Part shown: positions 30,101 through 39,571 of the stretch, piece by piece
Layout: each line of letters begins with the position of its first letter
Numbering within the stretch: position 1 is the first letter of the stretch
DNA from: Pseudomonas entomophila
GTDB lineage: Bacteria > Pseudomonadota > Gammaproteobacteria > Pseudomonadales > Pseudomonadaceae
Assembly: GCF_013523125.1 (NCBI RefSeq)
Contig: NZ_JAAMQJ010000004.1
Span: 1 to 64,000, forward strand
Length of the DNA stretch: 64,000 bases
Direction: 5' to 3'
Position numbers and translations under genes: made by a program
The notes under the pieces: model-generated
Database searches by the model: none
Seen by the model: only the letters and a program-made list of their open reading frames with translations
What the model was told of the DNA's origin: nothing

Positions 30101-30965
30101 CGATCCGTTGGCCAGCTTCGATCCGCGTCAGGCGCCGATGCTCGACCTGAGCATCGACAAGCTCTACCGCGGTGACGAATTCTACGGGCGCTGGGCCATG
30201 CAGCTGCGACCGACGGCCAAGGGCGTGAACGTGAACGCCATCGACCTCGACCTCAAAGGGTTGCGCCTCGAGGGGAACGCCGCCTGGGAAGGCACCCCTG
30301 GCGCCACCAGCAGCTGGTACAAAGGCCGCCTGCACGGGCGCGACCTGGGCGCGGTGCTCAAGGCCTGGGGCTTCGCGCCGACCGTGACCAGTCGTTCGTT
30401 CCGCGTGGATGTCGACGGCCGCTGGCCGGGCTCGCCGGCCTGGATCGCCTTGAAGCGCTTTTCGGGCAGCCTCGACGCCTCGCTGCGCGACGGCCAGTTC
30501 GTGGAGATCGAAGGCGGAGCGCAGGCCCTGCGGGTCTTCGGCCTGCTCAACTTCAACGCCATCAATCGACGGCTGCGCCTGGACTTTTCCGACCTGCTGG
30601 GCAAGGGCCTGGCCTACGACCGGGTCAAGGGCCTGCTGATGGCCAGCGAGGGCGTCTACGTGACGCGAGAGCCCATCCGCGTCACCAGCCCCTCGAGCAA
30701 TCTCGACCTCGATGGCACGCTGGACCTGGCCCGCGAGCGCGTCGTCGCCAACCTGCGCGTGAGTCTGCCGGTCACCGACAACCTACCCCTGGCCGCGATC
30801 CTGGTGGGCGCGCCCGTGGTCGGGGGCGCCCTGTTCCTGGTCGACCAGCTGATCGGTGACAAGGTCTCGCGCTTCGCCAGTGTGAATTATCACGTCGTCG
30901 GTCCCTTGAAAGCGCCTAGAATCACCTTTGTGAAGCCCTTTCAAAGGTCACGCAAGGAGCATTGA
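27111..30965 (+). CDS. yhdP: YhdP-family large envelope protein (AsmA/DUF3971)
   Basis: A 1284-residue protein anchored by one N-terminal membrane helix (TRWGLSLCALLIVLVAVYAS) with a huge beta-rich periplasmic part, ending in an AsmA-like region (ASFDPRQAPMLDLSIDKLYR, then SFRVDVDGRWPGSPAW). E. coli YhdP takes part in phospholipid traffic to the outer membrane, fitting the envelope neighbourhood. The start is uncertain: ATG at 27111 (MERLMRPL) follows the usual N-terminus, but ATG at 27123 has the better Shine-Dalgarno (GGAG). The stop overlaps the next start. Confidence 0.88.
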   Translation: MERLMRPLAALTRWGLSLCALLIVLVAVYASLGRALVPLVAEYRNLVEVKARQALGVPVRIGALEGQWQGLAPVLTLRDVQVGEGERALHLDQARVVPGLWASVLAREPRLSRLQLQGLHLGLREDAKGHWSADGLPSQDEAPSDPGQMLQRLRQLGRVDVLDSQLVLRPWQHDPMTLSYVNLGLQAAAPNQRLDVQANLPDGHPLSVSLRAQIDPDAWRDASFKAYAHLPQADWARWLPSRLLGDWRASTLQAGGEAWVDWRQGRLHGATVKLAAPRLTGAHARQALVTVQDVAVSAWVDRRDEGLRLTIDALNATVGKTPLSSRLLVRQQTGRQPADETWLVDVDTLPLTPLTPLIDALAPLPDAARAAVDALQVTGTLHNVKVQVRPKAEGNQRLSFAANLERVGFDAYHGAPAAGNVSGSVQGDLGQGELRLDSDDFMLHLDPIFAKPWHYPKANARLTWQLDAQRFTLAAPYIKVLGDEGRIAADFLIRLHLDDHREDYMDLRVGLTDGDGRYTAKYLPQVLSPALDKWLRSAIVKGAVDEGYFQYQGSLSHAAPAHSRSISLFFKVHDATLDFQPGWPQVQQVDGQVFIENSSVRVKARRGKLLDTRVSDVSVDIPPVEDGQHSYLNLDGTFDGSLGDGLKILQEAPIGTGEIFAGWEGQGPLKGRVRLGIPLGGEQSPKVKVDFQTAEARLMVASPRLELSRLGGDFTFDLSKGLSGTGIRLRAFDRPVTARITAEGAPGRLQTRIDAQGQVALTALTDWLAFKQPLPVSGEIPYRLRLDLGARNQLAVNSNLKGVTIDLPAPFGKAASTAREGTFGMSLDGAERRIDARYAELATLAYAAPAERLLAGRGELRLGGAEALLPVEQGLRVAGRLDTLDVQAWQKALERAGPLASSGAGTGTGGSSTSGLQQWLQSVHLSIGRLTAFGFDLNQAVVRLARLSGHWDLRLDSREVIGDARLPDAKQAPMVVRLQTLRLPAGDEAQDRAEDVPDPLASFDPRQAPMLDLSIDKLYRGDEFYGRWAMQLRPTAKGVNVNAIDLDLKGLRLEGNAAWEGTPGATSSWYKGRLHGRDLGAVLKAWGFAPTVTSRSFRVDVDGRWPGSPAWIALKRFSGSLDASLRDGQFVEIEGGAQALRVFGLLNFNAINRRLRLDFSDLLGKGLAYDRVKGLLMASEGVYVTREPIRVTSPSSNLDLDGTLDLARERVVANLRVSLPVTDNLPLAAILVGAPVVGGALFLVDQLIGDKVSRFASVNYHVVGPLKAPRITFVKPFQRSRKEH

Positions 30966-31816
30966 TGAAGGCAGCGGTGATCCAGATGGTCAGTCAGGAC
31001 GACGTGCGCGCCAACTTGGTGCGGGCACGTGTCCTGCTCGAACAGGCCGCCGAGGGCGGCGCGCGGCTGGCGGTACTGCCCGAGCACTTCGCGGCCATGG
31101 GCTGCCCGGACGCCGCCGGCCTGGCGCGCGCGGAGGCCCGGGGAGAAGGGCCGATCCTGCCGTGGTTGAAACGCACGGCCCGCGACCTCAGGTTATGGAT
31201 CGTGGCCGGCACCGTGCCGCTGCCGCCGCTCGATCGTCCCGAGGCCAAGCCGCGCGCCTGTTCGCTGCTGGTCGACGCCGAGGGGGAGATCGTGGCACGG
31301 TATGACAAGCTGCACCTGTTCGATGTCGACGTGGCCGATCATCGAGGCCGCTACCGCGAGTCGGACGACTATGCCCATGGCCTGGACGTGGTGGTGGCTG
31401 ACACGCCCGTCGGGCGCCTGGGCTTGAGCGTGTGCTATGACCTGCGCTTCCCGGAACTGTACAGCGCCTTGCGCGTCGCTGGCGCAGAGCTGATCAGTGC
31501 ACCGTCGGCCTTCACCGCCGTGACCGGCGCCGCGCACTGGGACGTAGTGATCCGGGCACGGGCCATCGAGACCCAGTGCTACCTGCTGGCAGCGGCCCAG
31601 GGTGGCCTCCACCCAGGCCCGAGGGAAACCTTCGGCCACGCGGCGATCGTTGATGCCTGGGGACGTGTGATCGCGCACCAGGCGCAGGGCGAAGCCGTGC
31701 TGATCGCCACGCGCGACAGCCAAGAACAGGCGTCCATCCGGGCGCGCATGCCGGTGCTGGCGCACCGACGCTTTTCCTCGCGGGACGCCTGGCGGCCCGC
31801 GCCTATTTCGGAGTGA
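30965..31816 (+). CDS. Nitrilase-superfamily amidohydrolase (Nit-like)
   Basis: A 283-residue carbon-nitrogen hydrolase with the catalytic Glu-Lys-Cys triad visible: Glu 40 ([10 protein letters not shown]), Lys 115 ([12 protein letters not shown]) and Cys 157 ([13 protein letters not shown]). The last block is typical of the Nit1/YafV-like branch; Nit1-type enzymes repair deaminated glutathione, which is a reasonable but unproven role here. The ATG overlaps the yhdP stop (TGATG); a TTG three bases earlier is less likely. It is followed closely by tldD. Confidence 0.85.
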   Translation: MKAAVIQMVSQDDVRANLVRARVLLEQAAEGGARLAVLPEHFAAMGCPDAAGLARAEARGEGPILPWLKRTARDLRLWIVAGTVPLPPLDRPEAKPRACSLLVDAEGEIVARYDKLHLFDVDVADHRGRYRESDDYAHGLDVVVADTPVGRLGLSVCYDLRFPELYSALRVAGAELISAPSAFTAVTGAAHWDVVIRARAIETQCYLLAAAQGGLHPGPRETFGHAAIVDAWGRVIAHQAQGEAVLIATRDSQEQASIRARMPVLAHRRFSSRDAWRPAPISE

Positions 31817-31818
31817 AT

Positions 31819-33258
31819 ATGAGCCAGATGTTAACCACCGTCAGCGAGCAATTGCTGACCCCGGGCGGTCTGACCCTGGACAGCCTGCAGGCGGTGCTGG
31901 GCGAGTTGGCCAGCCCTGGCATCGATGCTGCCGACCTGTACTTCCAGGGGCAGATATCGGAGACCTGGGCCCTGGAAGACGGCATCGTCAAGGAAGGCAG
32001 CTTCAACCTCGACCAAGGGGTCGGCGTGCGTGCCCAGTCTGGCGAAAAGACCGGGTTCGCCTACAGCAATGCCATCAACCTCGAAGCCCTGACATCCGCG
32101 GCCCGCGCCGCGCGCTCGATCTCCCGCGCGGGCCAGAACGGCCGGGTCCAGGCTTTCCGCAGTCAGGAAGTGGCCGCGCTGTATGCGCCGGACAATCCGC
32201 TGGACGTGTTCAGCCGCGCCGAAAAGGTCGAGCTGCTCAAACGGGTCGATGCAGCGACCCGTGCGCTGGACCCTCGGATCCAGCAGGTCAGCGTCAGCAT
32301 GGCCGGGGTCTGGGAGCGCATCCTGGTGGCGGCAGCCGACGGCAGCCTGGCAGCGGACGTGCGTCCCCTGGTGCGCTTCAACGTCAGCGTGATCGTCGAG
32401 CATAACGGCCGTCGTGAACGGGGCGGGCAGGGCGGTGGTGGCCGTACCGACTACCGCTACTTCACCGAAGAACGCGTGATGGGCTACGCCCGCGAGGCCT
32501 TGCGCCAGGCTCTGGTCAATCTCGAGGCGATACCGGCACCGGCCGGCACGTTGCCCGTGGTGCTCGGCTCGGGCTGGTCCGGCGTGCTGCTGCACGAAGC
32601 GGTCGGGCATGGCCTGGAAGGTGACTTCAACCGCAAGGGCAGCTCGGCCTACAGCGACAAGATCGGTCAGAAGGTGGCGTCCAGCCTGTGCACCATCGTC
32701 GATGACGGCACCTTGCCGGATCGGCGCGGCTCACTCAGCGTGGACGACGAAGGCACGCCGACCGAATGCACCACGCTGATCGAGAACGGCATTCTCAAAG
32801 GCTACATGCAGGACAAGCTCAACGCCCGATTGATGGGCATGGCGGTCACCGGCAACGGTCGTCGCGAATCCTATGCGCACCTGCCGATGCCACGCATGAC
32901 CAACACCTACATGCGCGCCGGCGACAGCGACCCGCAAGAGATCATCGCCTCGGTGAAGCGTGGGTTGTACTGCGCCAACCTCGGCGGTGGCCAGGTGGAC
33001 ATCACCAGCGGCAAGTTCGTCTTCTCCACCAGCGAGGCCTACCTGATCGAGGACGGCAGGATCACCACGCCGGTCAAGGGCGCGACGCTGATCGGCAACG
33101 GGCCCGAGGCGATGAGCCGGGTCTCGATGGTCGGCAACGACCTGGCGCTCGACAGCGGCGTGGGCACGTGCGGCAAGGATGGGCAGTCGGTGCCGGTGGG
33201 CGTCGGTCAGCCGACGCTCAAGCTCGATGCGATCACCGTGGGCGGAACCGGCGCGTGA
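31819..33258 (+). CDS. tldD: Metalloprotease TldD
   Basis: Larger half (479 residues) of the TldD/TldE heterodimeric protease that processes peptides such as microcin B17 and CcdA and acts in modified-peptide maturation. The zinc motif HEAVGH is at about 259-264 ([14 protein letters not shown]), as in active TldD. The ATG at 31819 is two bases after the amidase stop and has GGAG upstream. Its partner pmbA is in the same direction after darP on the opposite strand. Confidence 0.95.
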   Translation: MSQMLTTVSEQLLTPGGLTLDSLQAVLGELASPGIDAADLYFQGQISETWALEDGIVKEGSFNLDQGVGVRAQSGEKTGFAYSNAINLEALTSAARAARSISRAGQNGRVQAFRSQEVAALYAPDNPLDVFSRAEKVELLKRVDAATRALDPRIQQVSVSMAGVWERILVAAADGSLAADVRPLVRFNVSVIVEHNGRRERGGQGGGGRTDYRYFTEERVMGYAREALRQALVNLEAIPAPAGTLPVVLGSGWSGVLLHEAVGHGLEGDFNRKGSSAYSDKIGQKVASSLCTIVDDGTLPDRRGSLSVDDEGTPTECTTLIENGILKGYMQDKLNARLMGMAVTGNGRRESYAHLPMPRMTNTYMRAGDSDPQEIIASVKRGLYCANLGGGQVDITSGKFVFSTSEAYLIEDGRITTPVKGATLIGNGPEAMSRVSMVGNDLALDSGVGTCGKDGQSVPVGVGQPTLKLDAITVGGTGA

Positions 33259-33321
33259 AGTGCCGTTTCGCGTCCGGGCCTGCCCGTGCCGAGGCACGGG
33301 TGGCCAGGCGTGCCGCGTCGA

Positions 33322-33843
33322 TCAGCGCAGGCCGCGCTGGGTTTCGTCGAGGTCGCGGATGTACTTGAAGACCTTGCGCGCCGCCGCGGGCGGCTTGTTG
33401 CGGGCCTTCTCGTGCTGCGCGTGGCGGATCAGCGAGCGCAGGTGCTGGCGATCGGTGTCCGGGTACTCGTTGACGAAGCGCTCCAGGTCCTCGTCGTTGC
33501 CGTCGACCAAACGGTCGCGCCAGCGCTCCAGGCCGTGGAAACGCTCGTTGTACTCGCGCGTCGAGCTGTCGAGCTGGTCGATCACCGAAGTGATGGCCTC
33601 GATGTCCTGGTCGCGCATCAGCTTGCCGACGAACGACATGTGTCGTTTGCGGGCGATGTGCGCGGTGTGCTTGCTGGCCTCGGCCAGCGCCTTGCGCAGC
33701 GCATCGGTCAAAGGCAGGCGTGCCAGGGTGTCGGCCTTGAGCGTGGTGAGGCGCTCGCCGAGTTCGACCAGCGCATGCAGCTCGCGCTTGATCTGGGTCT
33801 TGCTTTTTTCGCCATCGAAGGCGTCGTCGTATGAATCAACCAT
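33322..33843 (-). CDS. darP: Ribosome-associated protein DarP (YjgA, DUF615)
   Basis: A 173-residue, strongly helical and charged protein of the YjgA family that helps late 50S ribosome assembly. The segments [20 protein letters not shown] and [16 protein letters not shown] are conserved. The ATG at 33843 starts [11 protein letters not shown]; the open frame upstream has no clear ribosome site. It is convergent with tldD and divergent from pmbA. Confidence 0.9.
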   Translation of the reverse strand: MVDSYDDAFDGEKSKTQIKRELHALVELGERLTTLKADTLARLPLTDALRKALAEASKHTAHIARKRHMSFVGKLMRDQDIEAITSVIDQLDSSTREYNERFHGLERWRDRLVDGNDEDLERFVNEYPDTDRQHLRSLIRHAQHEKARNKPPAAARKVFKYIRDLDETQRGLR

Positions 33844-33950
33844 GGGGGCCGTCCGCTGAAAAACGCCGCCATGATAACCAGTCGGAGGCAGCTTGTCCGA
33901 TCCGCTCGGACGAAGACCTCCGCCGAACACAGAATCAGTTGGAGACAACC

Positions 33951-35297
33951 ATGAGCGCAGTCCAGAGCATAGGTCCGCAGGACCTGCCGGCCTTGCAGGA
34001 ACAAGTCGAGCAGATCATCGACGAAGCCCGCCGCCAGGGCGCCAGTGCCTGCGAGGTGGCCGTTTCGCTGGAGCAGGGCCTGTCCACCACGGTGCGCCAG
34101 CGCGAGGTCGAGACGGTCGAATTCAACCGCGACCAGGGGTTCGGTATCACGCTCTATGTGGGCCAGCGCAAGGGCTCGGCCAGCACGTCGGCCAGCGGAG
34201 CGGAGGCCATTCGCGAAACGGTCGCGGCCGCCCTGGCGATCGCCCAGCACACCTCCGAGGACGAATGCTCGGGGCTGGCCGACGCGGCACTGATGGCGCG
34301 CGAGCTGCCAGACCTCGATCTCTACCATGCCTGGGACGTCTCGCCAGAGCGCGCCATCGAGCTGGCCCTGGAATGTGAAGCGGCCGCCTTCGACGCCGAT
34401 TCACGGATCAGCAACGCCGACGGCACCAGCTTCAACACGCACCAGGGCTGCCGTGTCTATGGCAACAGCCATGGCTTCGTCGGTGGCTACGCCTCGACGC
34501 GTCACAGCCTGAGCTGCGTGATGATCGCCGAGGGCGAGGGTCAGATGCAGCGTGACTACTGGTACGACGTCAATCGTCAGGGCGCGTTGCTGGCCGACCC
34601 GCGCAGCATCGGCCAGCGGGCCGCGCAACGTGCCGCCAGTCGCTTGGGCGCGCGTCCGGTGCCCACCTGCGAAGTGCCGGTGCTGTTCTCGGCCGAACTG
34701 GCCGGGGGGCTGTTCGGCAGTTTCCTCTCGGCGATCTCCGGCGGCAACCTGTACCGCAAGTCGTCCTTCCTCGAGGGCGCCCTGGGACAACGCTTGTTCC
34801 CCAGCTGGCTGACCCTGGACGAGCGTCCTCACTTGCCACGCGCCTTGGCCAGCGCCGCCTTCGATGGCGATGGCCTGGCCACCTATGCCAAGCCGTTCGT
34901 CGAGAACGGCGAGCTGGTGTCCTACGTGCTGGGGACCTACTCCGGGCGCAAGCTGGGCCTGCCGAGCACCGCCAACTCAGGCGGTGTGCACAACCTTTTC
35001 GTCACCCATGGCAATCAGGACCAGGCCGCGCTGATCCGGCAGATGGGGCGGGGGTTGCTGGTCACCGAACTGATGGGGCACGGCCTGAACATGGTGACGG
35101 GCGACTATTCCCGCGGCGCGGCAGGCTACTGGGTGGAAAACGGCGAGATCCAGTTCGCGGTGCAGGAAGTCACCATCGCCGGCAACATGAAGGACATGTT
35201 CGACAAGATCGTCGCCATCGGCAACGATGTCGAAACCCGCAGCAACATCCATACCGGTTCGGTGCTGATCGAACGCATGACCGTGGCGGGCAGTTAA
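33951..35297 (+). CDS. pmbA: Metalloprotease partner PmbA (TldE)
   Basis: A 448-residue TldE homologue, the non-zinc partner of TldD. The HEAVGH zinc motif is absent, as normal for this subunit, while the conserved C-terminal [11 protein letters not shown] and [20 protein letters not shown] blocks are present. TTGGAG lies just before the ATG at 33951. It is separated from tldD only by darP. Confidence 0.94.
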   Translation: MSAVQSIGPQDLPALQEQVEQIIDEARRQGASACEVAVSLEQGLSTTVRQREVETVEFNRDQGFGITLYVGQRKGSASTSASGAEAIRETVAAALAIAQHTSEDECSGLADAALMARELPDLDLYHAWDVSPERAIELALECEAAAFDADSRISNADGTSFNTHQGCRVYGNSHGFVGGYASTRHSLSCVMIAEGEGQMQRDYWYDVNRQGALLADPRSIGQRAAQRAASRLGARPVPTCEVPVLFSAELAGGLFGSFLSAISGGNLYRKSSFLEGALGQRLFPSWLTLDERPHLPRALASAAFDGDGLATYAKPFVENGELVSYVLGTYSGRKLGLPSTANSGGVHNLFVTHGNQDQAALIRQMGRGLLVTELMGHGLNMVTGDYSRGAAGYWVENGEIQFAVQEVTIAGNMKDMFDKIVAIGNDVETRSNIHTGSVLIERMTVAGS

Positions 35298-35363
35298 GCC
35301 AGGCCAGATCACCCTGGCATTCGGGACTCGATTTTAATCGTGCTCCAGGGCGGCTTCTGCCGC

Positions 35364-35568
35364 CTATCGCGGGCAAGCCCGCTCCCACAGGAGGGCGACC
35401 CTTACGTCGATGTTTGTCTGGAACCAGGACCTGTGGGAACTGGCTTGCCAGCGATACAGCGCTCGGTCGGGCGCCGCCTGCATCACGGGCACGCCCCACA
35501 AAAGGGCGGCCCTTACACCGCTGTCTGTCTGGAATCGGGACCTGTGGGAGCTGGCTTGCCAGCGATGG
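35364..35568. repeat. REP-like elements and a 63-base direct repeat upstream of fagA
   Basis: Three REP-type palindromes: 35364-35390 in one orientation, 35431-35457 and 35541-35568 in the other, each with a core like CTGTGGGAGCTGGCTTGCCA. The second and third lie in an imperfect direct repeat of about 63 bases (35393-35455 and 35504-35566, 111 bases apart) that includes the shared sequence TGTCTGGAA. They lie in the 373-base gap between pmbA and fagA, which otherwise holds only the Fur box. Confidence 0.8.
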
Positions 35569-35638
35569 CATTCGACGCCGACTGTGAGGACAGGGAGGCA
35601 TGCACGCCTTTTACTTGAAGTGATTCCACTTATCACTT

Positions 35639-35657
35639 AATAATGAATATCATTACC
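35639..35657. promoter_or_regulatory. Fur box upstream of fagA-fumC-sodA
   Basis: AATAATGAATATCATTACC matches 15 of 19 positions of the Fur consensus GATAATGATAATCATTATC, with both half-sites intact. It begins about 32 bases before the fagA start, so bound Fe-Fur would block transcription. This agrees with the known iron regulation of fagA-fumC-sodA in P. aeruginosa. Confidence 0.85.
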
Positions 35658-35670
35658 CAAATGACTGGCG

Positions 35671-36072
35671 ATGATGTTCATGAAGACCGCCCTCCACGAA
35701 TTGCCCCACCTGGAAAACTGGCGCTGGCTCAGCCGCCGCATCCGATGCGCACTCGAACCCGATGAGCCACGCGTGATCGACCATTACCTGGCCGAAGGGC
35801 GCTACCTGGTGTGCTGCACCGACACCTCGCCCTGGACGGTGGCCCTGACCTCGTTCCGCCTGCTGCTCGATACGGCCTGCGACCGCATGCTGCCCTGGCA
35901 CTGGCGCTGCATCTGCCTGGACCAGGCCTGGCGGCCGCTGTTGCAGCTGCGCACCCTCGATCGACGCGAACACAACGACCGCTGGCAGCCCTACGCCACG
36001 CAACTGGCCACCTGCGTGCTGCTGCCTTCGATTTCCTCCGACGAACTGATGCAAGGACATGACGATGAGTGA
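35671..36072 (+). CDS. fagA: FagA (Fur-associated gene A) protein
   Basis: A 133-residue cytosolic protein with no recognised domain, expected behind Fur boxes immediately upstream of fumC in pseudomonads. It contains WRWLSRRIRCALEPDEPRV and several Cys residues (YLVCCTD, RCICLD). Its function is unknown. ATGs at 35671, 35674 and 35680 are all possible; none has a clear Shine-Dalgarno. The 3' end overlaps the start of fumC. Confidence 0.75.
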   Translation: MMFMKTALHELPHLENWRWLSRRIRCALEPDEPRVIDHYLAEGRYLVCCTDTSPWTVALTSFRLLLDTACDRMLPWHWRCICLDQAWRPLLQLRTLDRREHNDRWQPYATQLATCVLLPSISSDELMQGHDDE

Positions 36073-37441
36073 TACCCGTATCGAACGCGACAGCATGGGC
36101 GAACTGCAGGTGCCTGCGCAGGCCCTGTACGGTGCCCAGACCCAGCGTGCGGTCGATAACTTCCCGATCAGCGGTCAGCGCATGCCGGCCCGGTTCATTC
36201 GTGCCCTGTTGCTGGCCAAGTCGGCAGCCGCCAAGACCAACGTCGAGCTGGAGCAGATCAGCGCAGGGCAAGGCCAGGCCATCGTCAAGGCCGTGGAGCA
36301 ATTGCTAGCGGGCGACTTCCTCCAGCATTTCCCGGTGGATGTCTTCCAGACCGGTTCCGGCACCAGTTCGAACATGAACGCCAACGAAGTCATCGCGACC
36401 CTGGCGACGCGGCTCCTGGGCGAGCCGGTCAATGCCAACGACCATGTCAACTGCGGGCAGAGCAGCAACGACATCATCCCAACGACCCTTCATGTCAGTG
36501 CTGCACTGGGTCTTCACGAACACCTGCTGCCTGCGCTGCATCACCTGATCGAAACCCTCGACAGCAAGGCGGCCCAGGTGCATGCCCACGTCAAGACGGG
36601 ACGCACCCACCTCATGGACGCCATGCCGGTACGCATGCGCCAGGTGCTCGGTGGCTGGTCGGCACAGGTCCAGGGCGCGGTGGCCCATCTGGAGGCCACG
36701 TTGCCGAGCCTTCAGGCGCTGGCTCAAGGCGGCACTGCCGTCGGCACGGGCATCAACGCGCATCCGCGGTTCAGCGCAGGCTTCGCCCGCCAGCTCAGCG
36801 ACCTGACTCAGGTGGACTTCGCCCCAGGCGACAACCTGTTTGCCTTGATCGGTTCACAGGACACCGCCGTGGCCGTGTCCGGGCAACTCAAGACCACCGC
36901 CGTCGCGCTGATGAAGATCGCCAACGATTTGCGCTGGATGAACTCCGGGCCCTTGGCCGGCCTGGGCGAGATCGAGCTGGAAGCCCTGCAGCCCGGCTCG
37001 TCGATCATGCCCGGCAAGGTCAACCCGGTGATCCCGGAGGCCACGGCCATGGTCGCCGCGCAGGTGATCGGCAACGACGCGACCATCGCCGTGGCGGGGC
37101 AGTCGGGCAACTTCGAGCTGAACGTGATGCTGCCGGTGATCGCGCGCAACCTGCTGGAGAGCATCGAGTTGCTGGCCAATGCCAGCCGCTTGCTGGCCGA
37201 CAAGGCCATCGCCAGCTTCAAGGTCAACGAAGGCAAGCTCAAGGAAGCGTTGTCGCGCAATCCCATCCTGGTGACTGCGCTGAATCCGATCATCGGTTAC
37301 CTGAAGGCTGCCGAGATCGCCAAGACCGCCTACAAGCAGGGCCGGCCGATCATCGAGGTGGCCCTCGAGCACACCGACCTGTCCCGTGAACAGCTCGACA
37401 CCTTGCTCGACCCTGAAAAGCTCACGGCCGGTGGCCTCTGA
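36065..37441 (+). CDS. fumC: Class II fumarate hydratase (iron-independent)
   Basis: A 458-residue homotetrameric fumarase needing no iron, converting fumarate to malate when iron is scarce. The signature GSSIMPGKVNP and the active-site region TGRTHLMDAMPV are clear. AAGGA is seven bases before the ATG at 36065, while the ATG at 36059 is only one base from it and so less likely. It overlaps the end of fagA and sits behind the Fur box, consistent with induction under iron limitation. Confidence 0.96.
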   Translation: MSDTRIERDSMGELQVPAQALYGAQTQRAVDNFPISGQRMPARFIRALLLAKSAAAKTNVELEQISAGQGQAIVKAVEQLLAGDFLQHFPVDVFQTGSGTSSNMNANEVIATLATRLLGEPVNANDHVNCGQSSNDIIPTTLHVSAALGLHEHLLPALHHLIETLDSKAAQVHAHVKTGRTHLMDAMPVRMRQVLGGWSAQVQGAVAHLEATLPSLQALAQGGTAVGTGINAHPRFSAGFARQLSDLTQVDFAPGDNLFALIGSQDTAVAVSGQLKTTAVALMKIANDLRWMNSGPLAGLGEIELEALQPGSSIMPGKVNPVIPEATAMVAAQVIGNDATIAVAGQSGNFELNVMLPVIARNLLESIELLANASRLLADKAIASFKVNEGKLKEALSRNPILVTALNPIIGYLKAAEIAKTAYKQGRPIIEVALEHTDLSREQLDTLLDPEKLTAGGL

Positions 37442-37566
37442 CCGACGCGCACGGGCAGTACTGCTGTACCGACCGTCTGCTCGGCCGACTCAGGCGACAA
37501 ACGAGCGCACTCACCGGGTCACCTGCTGTCGGACGTTTATAACCCCACCACATGGAATCCATTGTC

Positions 37567-38178
37567 ATGTCCCATAGCTTGCCTAAACTGGCCTACGCCT
37601 ACGATGCCCTGGAACCGCACATCGATGCGCAGACCATGGAAATCCACCACACCAAGCACCACCAGACCTACATCAACAACCTCAATGCTGCCATCGATGG
37701 CACCGAGTACGCCGAATGGCCGCTCGACAAGCTGCTGGCTTCGGTCAAACAGCTGCCCGAGAAGCTGCAGGGCCCGGTGATCAACCAGGGGGGCGGACAC
37801 GCCAACCACACCCTGTTCTGGACCGTGATGTCACCGCAAGGCGGGGGGCAGCCGCAGGGCAAGGTGGCCGAGGCCATCGAGGCGCAGTTGGGTGGTTTCG
37901 ACGCGTTCAAGGAAGCCTTCACCAAGGCAGCCCTGAGCCGCTTCGGCAGCGGCTGGGCCTGGCTGAGCGTCACGCCCGACAAGAAGCTGGTGGTTGAAAG
38001 CAGCGGTAACCAGGACAGCCCGCTGATGCACGGCAACATCCCCATCCTCGGGCTGGACGTCTGGGAGCATGCGTACTACCTCAAGTACCAGAACCGTCGT
38101 CCCGAGTACATCGGCGCCTTCTACAACGTGGTCGATTGGGCCGAGGTGGAACGTCGCTACGCCGAAGCCGTGAAGTGA
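37567..38178 (+). CDS. sodA: Manganese superoxide dismutase
   Basis: A 203-residue superoxide dismutase. Metal ligands are visible in [22 protein letters not shown] and [19 protein letters not shown]. The GNQDSPL segment resembles that of manganese enzymes. As a manganese enzyme it can replace the iron form when iron is short, fitting its position behind fagA and fum[18 protein letters not shown] is the usual start; ATG at 37552 is an alternative. Confidence 0.95.
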   Translation: MSHSLPKLAYAYDALEPHIDAQTMEIHHTKHHQTYINNLNAAIDGTEYAEWPLDKLLASVKQLPEKLQGPVINQGGGHANHTLFWTVMSPQGGGQPQGKVAEAIEAQLGGFDAFKEAFTKAALSRFGSGWAWLSVTPDKKLVVESSGNQDSPLMHGNIPILGLDVWEHAYYLKYQNRRPEYIGAFYNVVDWAEVERRYAEAVK

Positions 38179-38188
38179 GTCGCTGACC

Positions 38189-38311
38189 ATGCGCCCCGGA
38201 GCGATGTCGACCAGTGGTGTGCGGCAGTTCAGGTTCGTGTTGGGTACCGTGTTGCTGCTGGCCGGCACCGTGCTTCTGATGGCGCGTGGTATCGCCTGGG
38301 TAGGCCTTTGA
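38189..38311 (+). CDS. Small membrane protein downstream of sodA
   Basis: A 40-residue ORF starting 10 bases after the sodA stop: a short charged N-terminus then one hydrophobic helix (VLGTVLLLAGTVLLMARGIA), ending WVGL. The Shine-Dalgarno is weak. Its place in the sodA transcript and its membrane helix suggest a real small protein, but no family is recognised and conservation needs checking. Confidence 0.4.
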   Translation: MRPGAMSTSGVRQFRFVLGTVLLLAGTVLLMARGIAWVGL

Positions 38312-38422
38312 CCCTTCCGAGGCGTTAAGGGGCCTCGAGGGTGGCCTCACGCACCCTCGAGAATGCCCAGGTGACACGTCTTTTCGCAAGCAGACCCCGC
38401 GGCTGGAGCCCGGGAGCAGGCG

Positions 38423-38695
38423 TTACTCGCCTTCGTCGAAGCGGTTCTCGATCAACGCCACCACCGCGTCCATGGCCTCGTGTTCCTGATCACCCTCGGT
38501 GTACAGGTGAACCTGAGTGCCCTTGCCGGCGGCCAGCATCATCACGGCCATGATGCTCTTGCCATCGACCAGAGCGTCTGCTGCACGTCCGATCTTCACC
38601 TGGCAGGGAAAACGGCCGGCCACGCCGACGAACTTGGCGGCCGCGCGAGCATGCAGGCCCAACTTGTTGATGATGGTGATTTCGCGGGCGGGCAT
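38423..38695 (-). CDS. ptsO: Nitrogen-PTS phosphocarrier protein NPr
   Basis: A 90-residue HPr-like protein of the nitrogen phosphotransferase system. Phospho-acceptor His 15 is in INKLGLHARAAAKF; Ser 47 occupies the HPr kinase-site position (DGKSIMAVM). It passes phosphate from PtsP to PtsN. It is last in a leftward group with rapZ, ptsN, hpf and rpoN. Confidence 0.95.
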   Translation of the reverse strand: MPAREITIINKLGLHARAAAKFVGVAGRFPCQVKIGRAADALVDGKSIMAVMMLAAGKGTQVHLYTEGDQEHEAMDAVVALIENRFDEGE

Positions 38696-38714
38696 CGTAG
38701 GGTGGATCCTGTGG

Positions 38715-39569
38715 CTAGAGGTCGCGATGGCGAACCTGAACGTTTTTCAAGGTTTGCTGGAGCAAACGGCCGAGCCGTTCGGTCAGGTAGACCGAGCGAT
38801 GGTGACCGCCCGTGCAGCCGATGGCAATGGTCACGTAGGCGCGATTGCTGGCGGCGAACCGGGGCAGCCATTTGACCAGGTAGCCCGAGATATCCTGGAA
38901 CATGTCCTCGACCTCAGGCTGTGCGGCCAGGTAGTCGATCACAGGCTGCTCCAGCCCTGAATGGTCGCGCAGTTCAGGCTTCCAGTAGGGGTTTGGCAGG
39001 CAGCGCACATCGAAGACCACGTCGGCGTCCACCGGCATGCCCCGCTTGAACCCGAACGACTCGACCAGAAACGCCGTGCCAGGCTCGGGTTTGTCGAGCA
39101 GTCGCAGGGCGATGGAATCGCGCAATTGGTACAGGTTGAGGCGCGTGGTGTCGATCTTGAGGTCGGCCAGGTCGGCGATTGGTCCCAGCAGCTCGCTTTC
39201 CACGCGGATCGCCTCGGCCAGCGACCGATTGGCGTTGGTCAGCGGATGACGTCGACGTGTCTCCGAAAAGCGCTTGAGCAGCATGTCCTCATCGGCGTCG
39301 AGGTAGAGCACGTCGCATTGGATGTGCTTGGCGCGGGCATCTTCGAGCAATTCGGGAAAGCGGGACAGGTGCGTGGGCAGGTTGCGCGCGTCGATCGACA
39401 CTGCCACCTTGGGCTGCAGCATGTCTGTGTTCAGCAAGGCATTTTCCGCCAGTTGCGGCAGCAGGCCGGCGGGCAGGTTGTCGATGCAGTAGAAGCCGTT
39501 GTCTTCCAGAACGTTCAGGGCCGTGCTCTTGCCGGAACCAGACCGGCCACTGACGACGATCAGACGCAT
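38715..39569 (-). CDS. rapZ: RNase adapter / nucleotide-binding protein RapZ
   Basis: A 284-residue P-loop protein with Walker A GRSGSGKS at about 8-15, and the C-terminal [17 protein letters not shown] block that in E. coli binds GlcN6P and small RNAs. In enterobacteria RapZ delivers GlmZ sRNA to RNase E; in Pseudomonas the target is less clear. It is three bases from ptsN and 19 from ptsO, in one transcript. Confidence 0.95.
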   Translation of the reverse strand: MRLIVVSGRSGSGKSTALNVLEDNGFYCIDNLPAGLLPQLAENALLNTDMLQPKVAVSIDARNLPTHLSRFPELLEDARAKHIQCDVLYLDADEDMLLKRFSETRRRHPLTNANRSLAEAIRVESELLGPIADLADLKIDTTRLNLYQLRDSIALRLLDKPEPGTAFLVESFGFKRGMPVDADVVFDVRCLPNPYWKPELRDHSGLEQPVIDYLAAQPEVEDMFQDISGYLVKWLPRFAASNRAYVTIAIGCTGGHHRSVYLTERLGRLLQQTLKNVQVRHRDL

Positions 39570-39571
39570 GC

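Noticed and set aside
37386..37577. A 63-codon plus-strand ORF between fumC and sodA, as a possible orfX
   Set aside because: It starts inside fumC in another frame, is low-complexity, and has no ribosome site.
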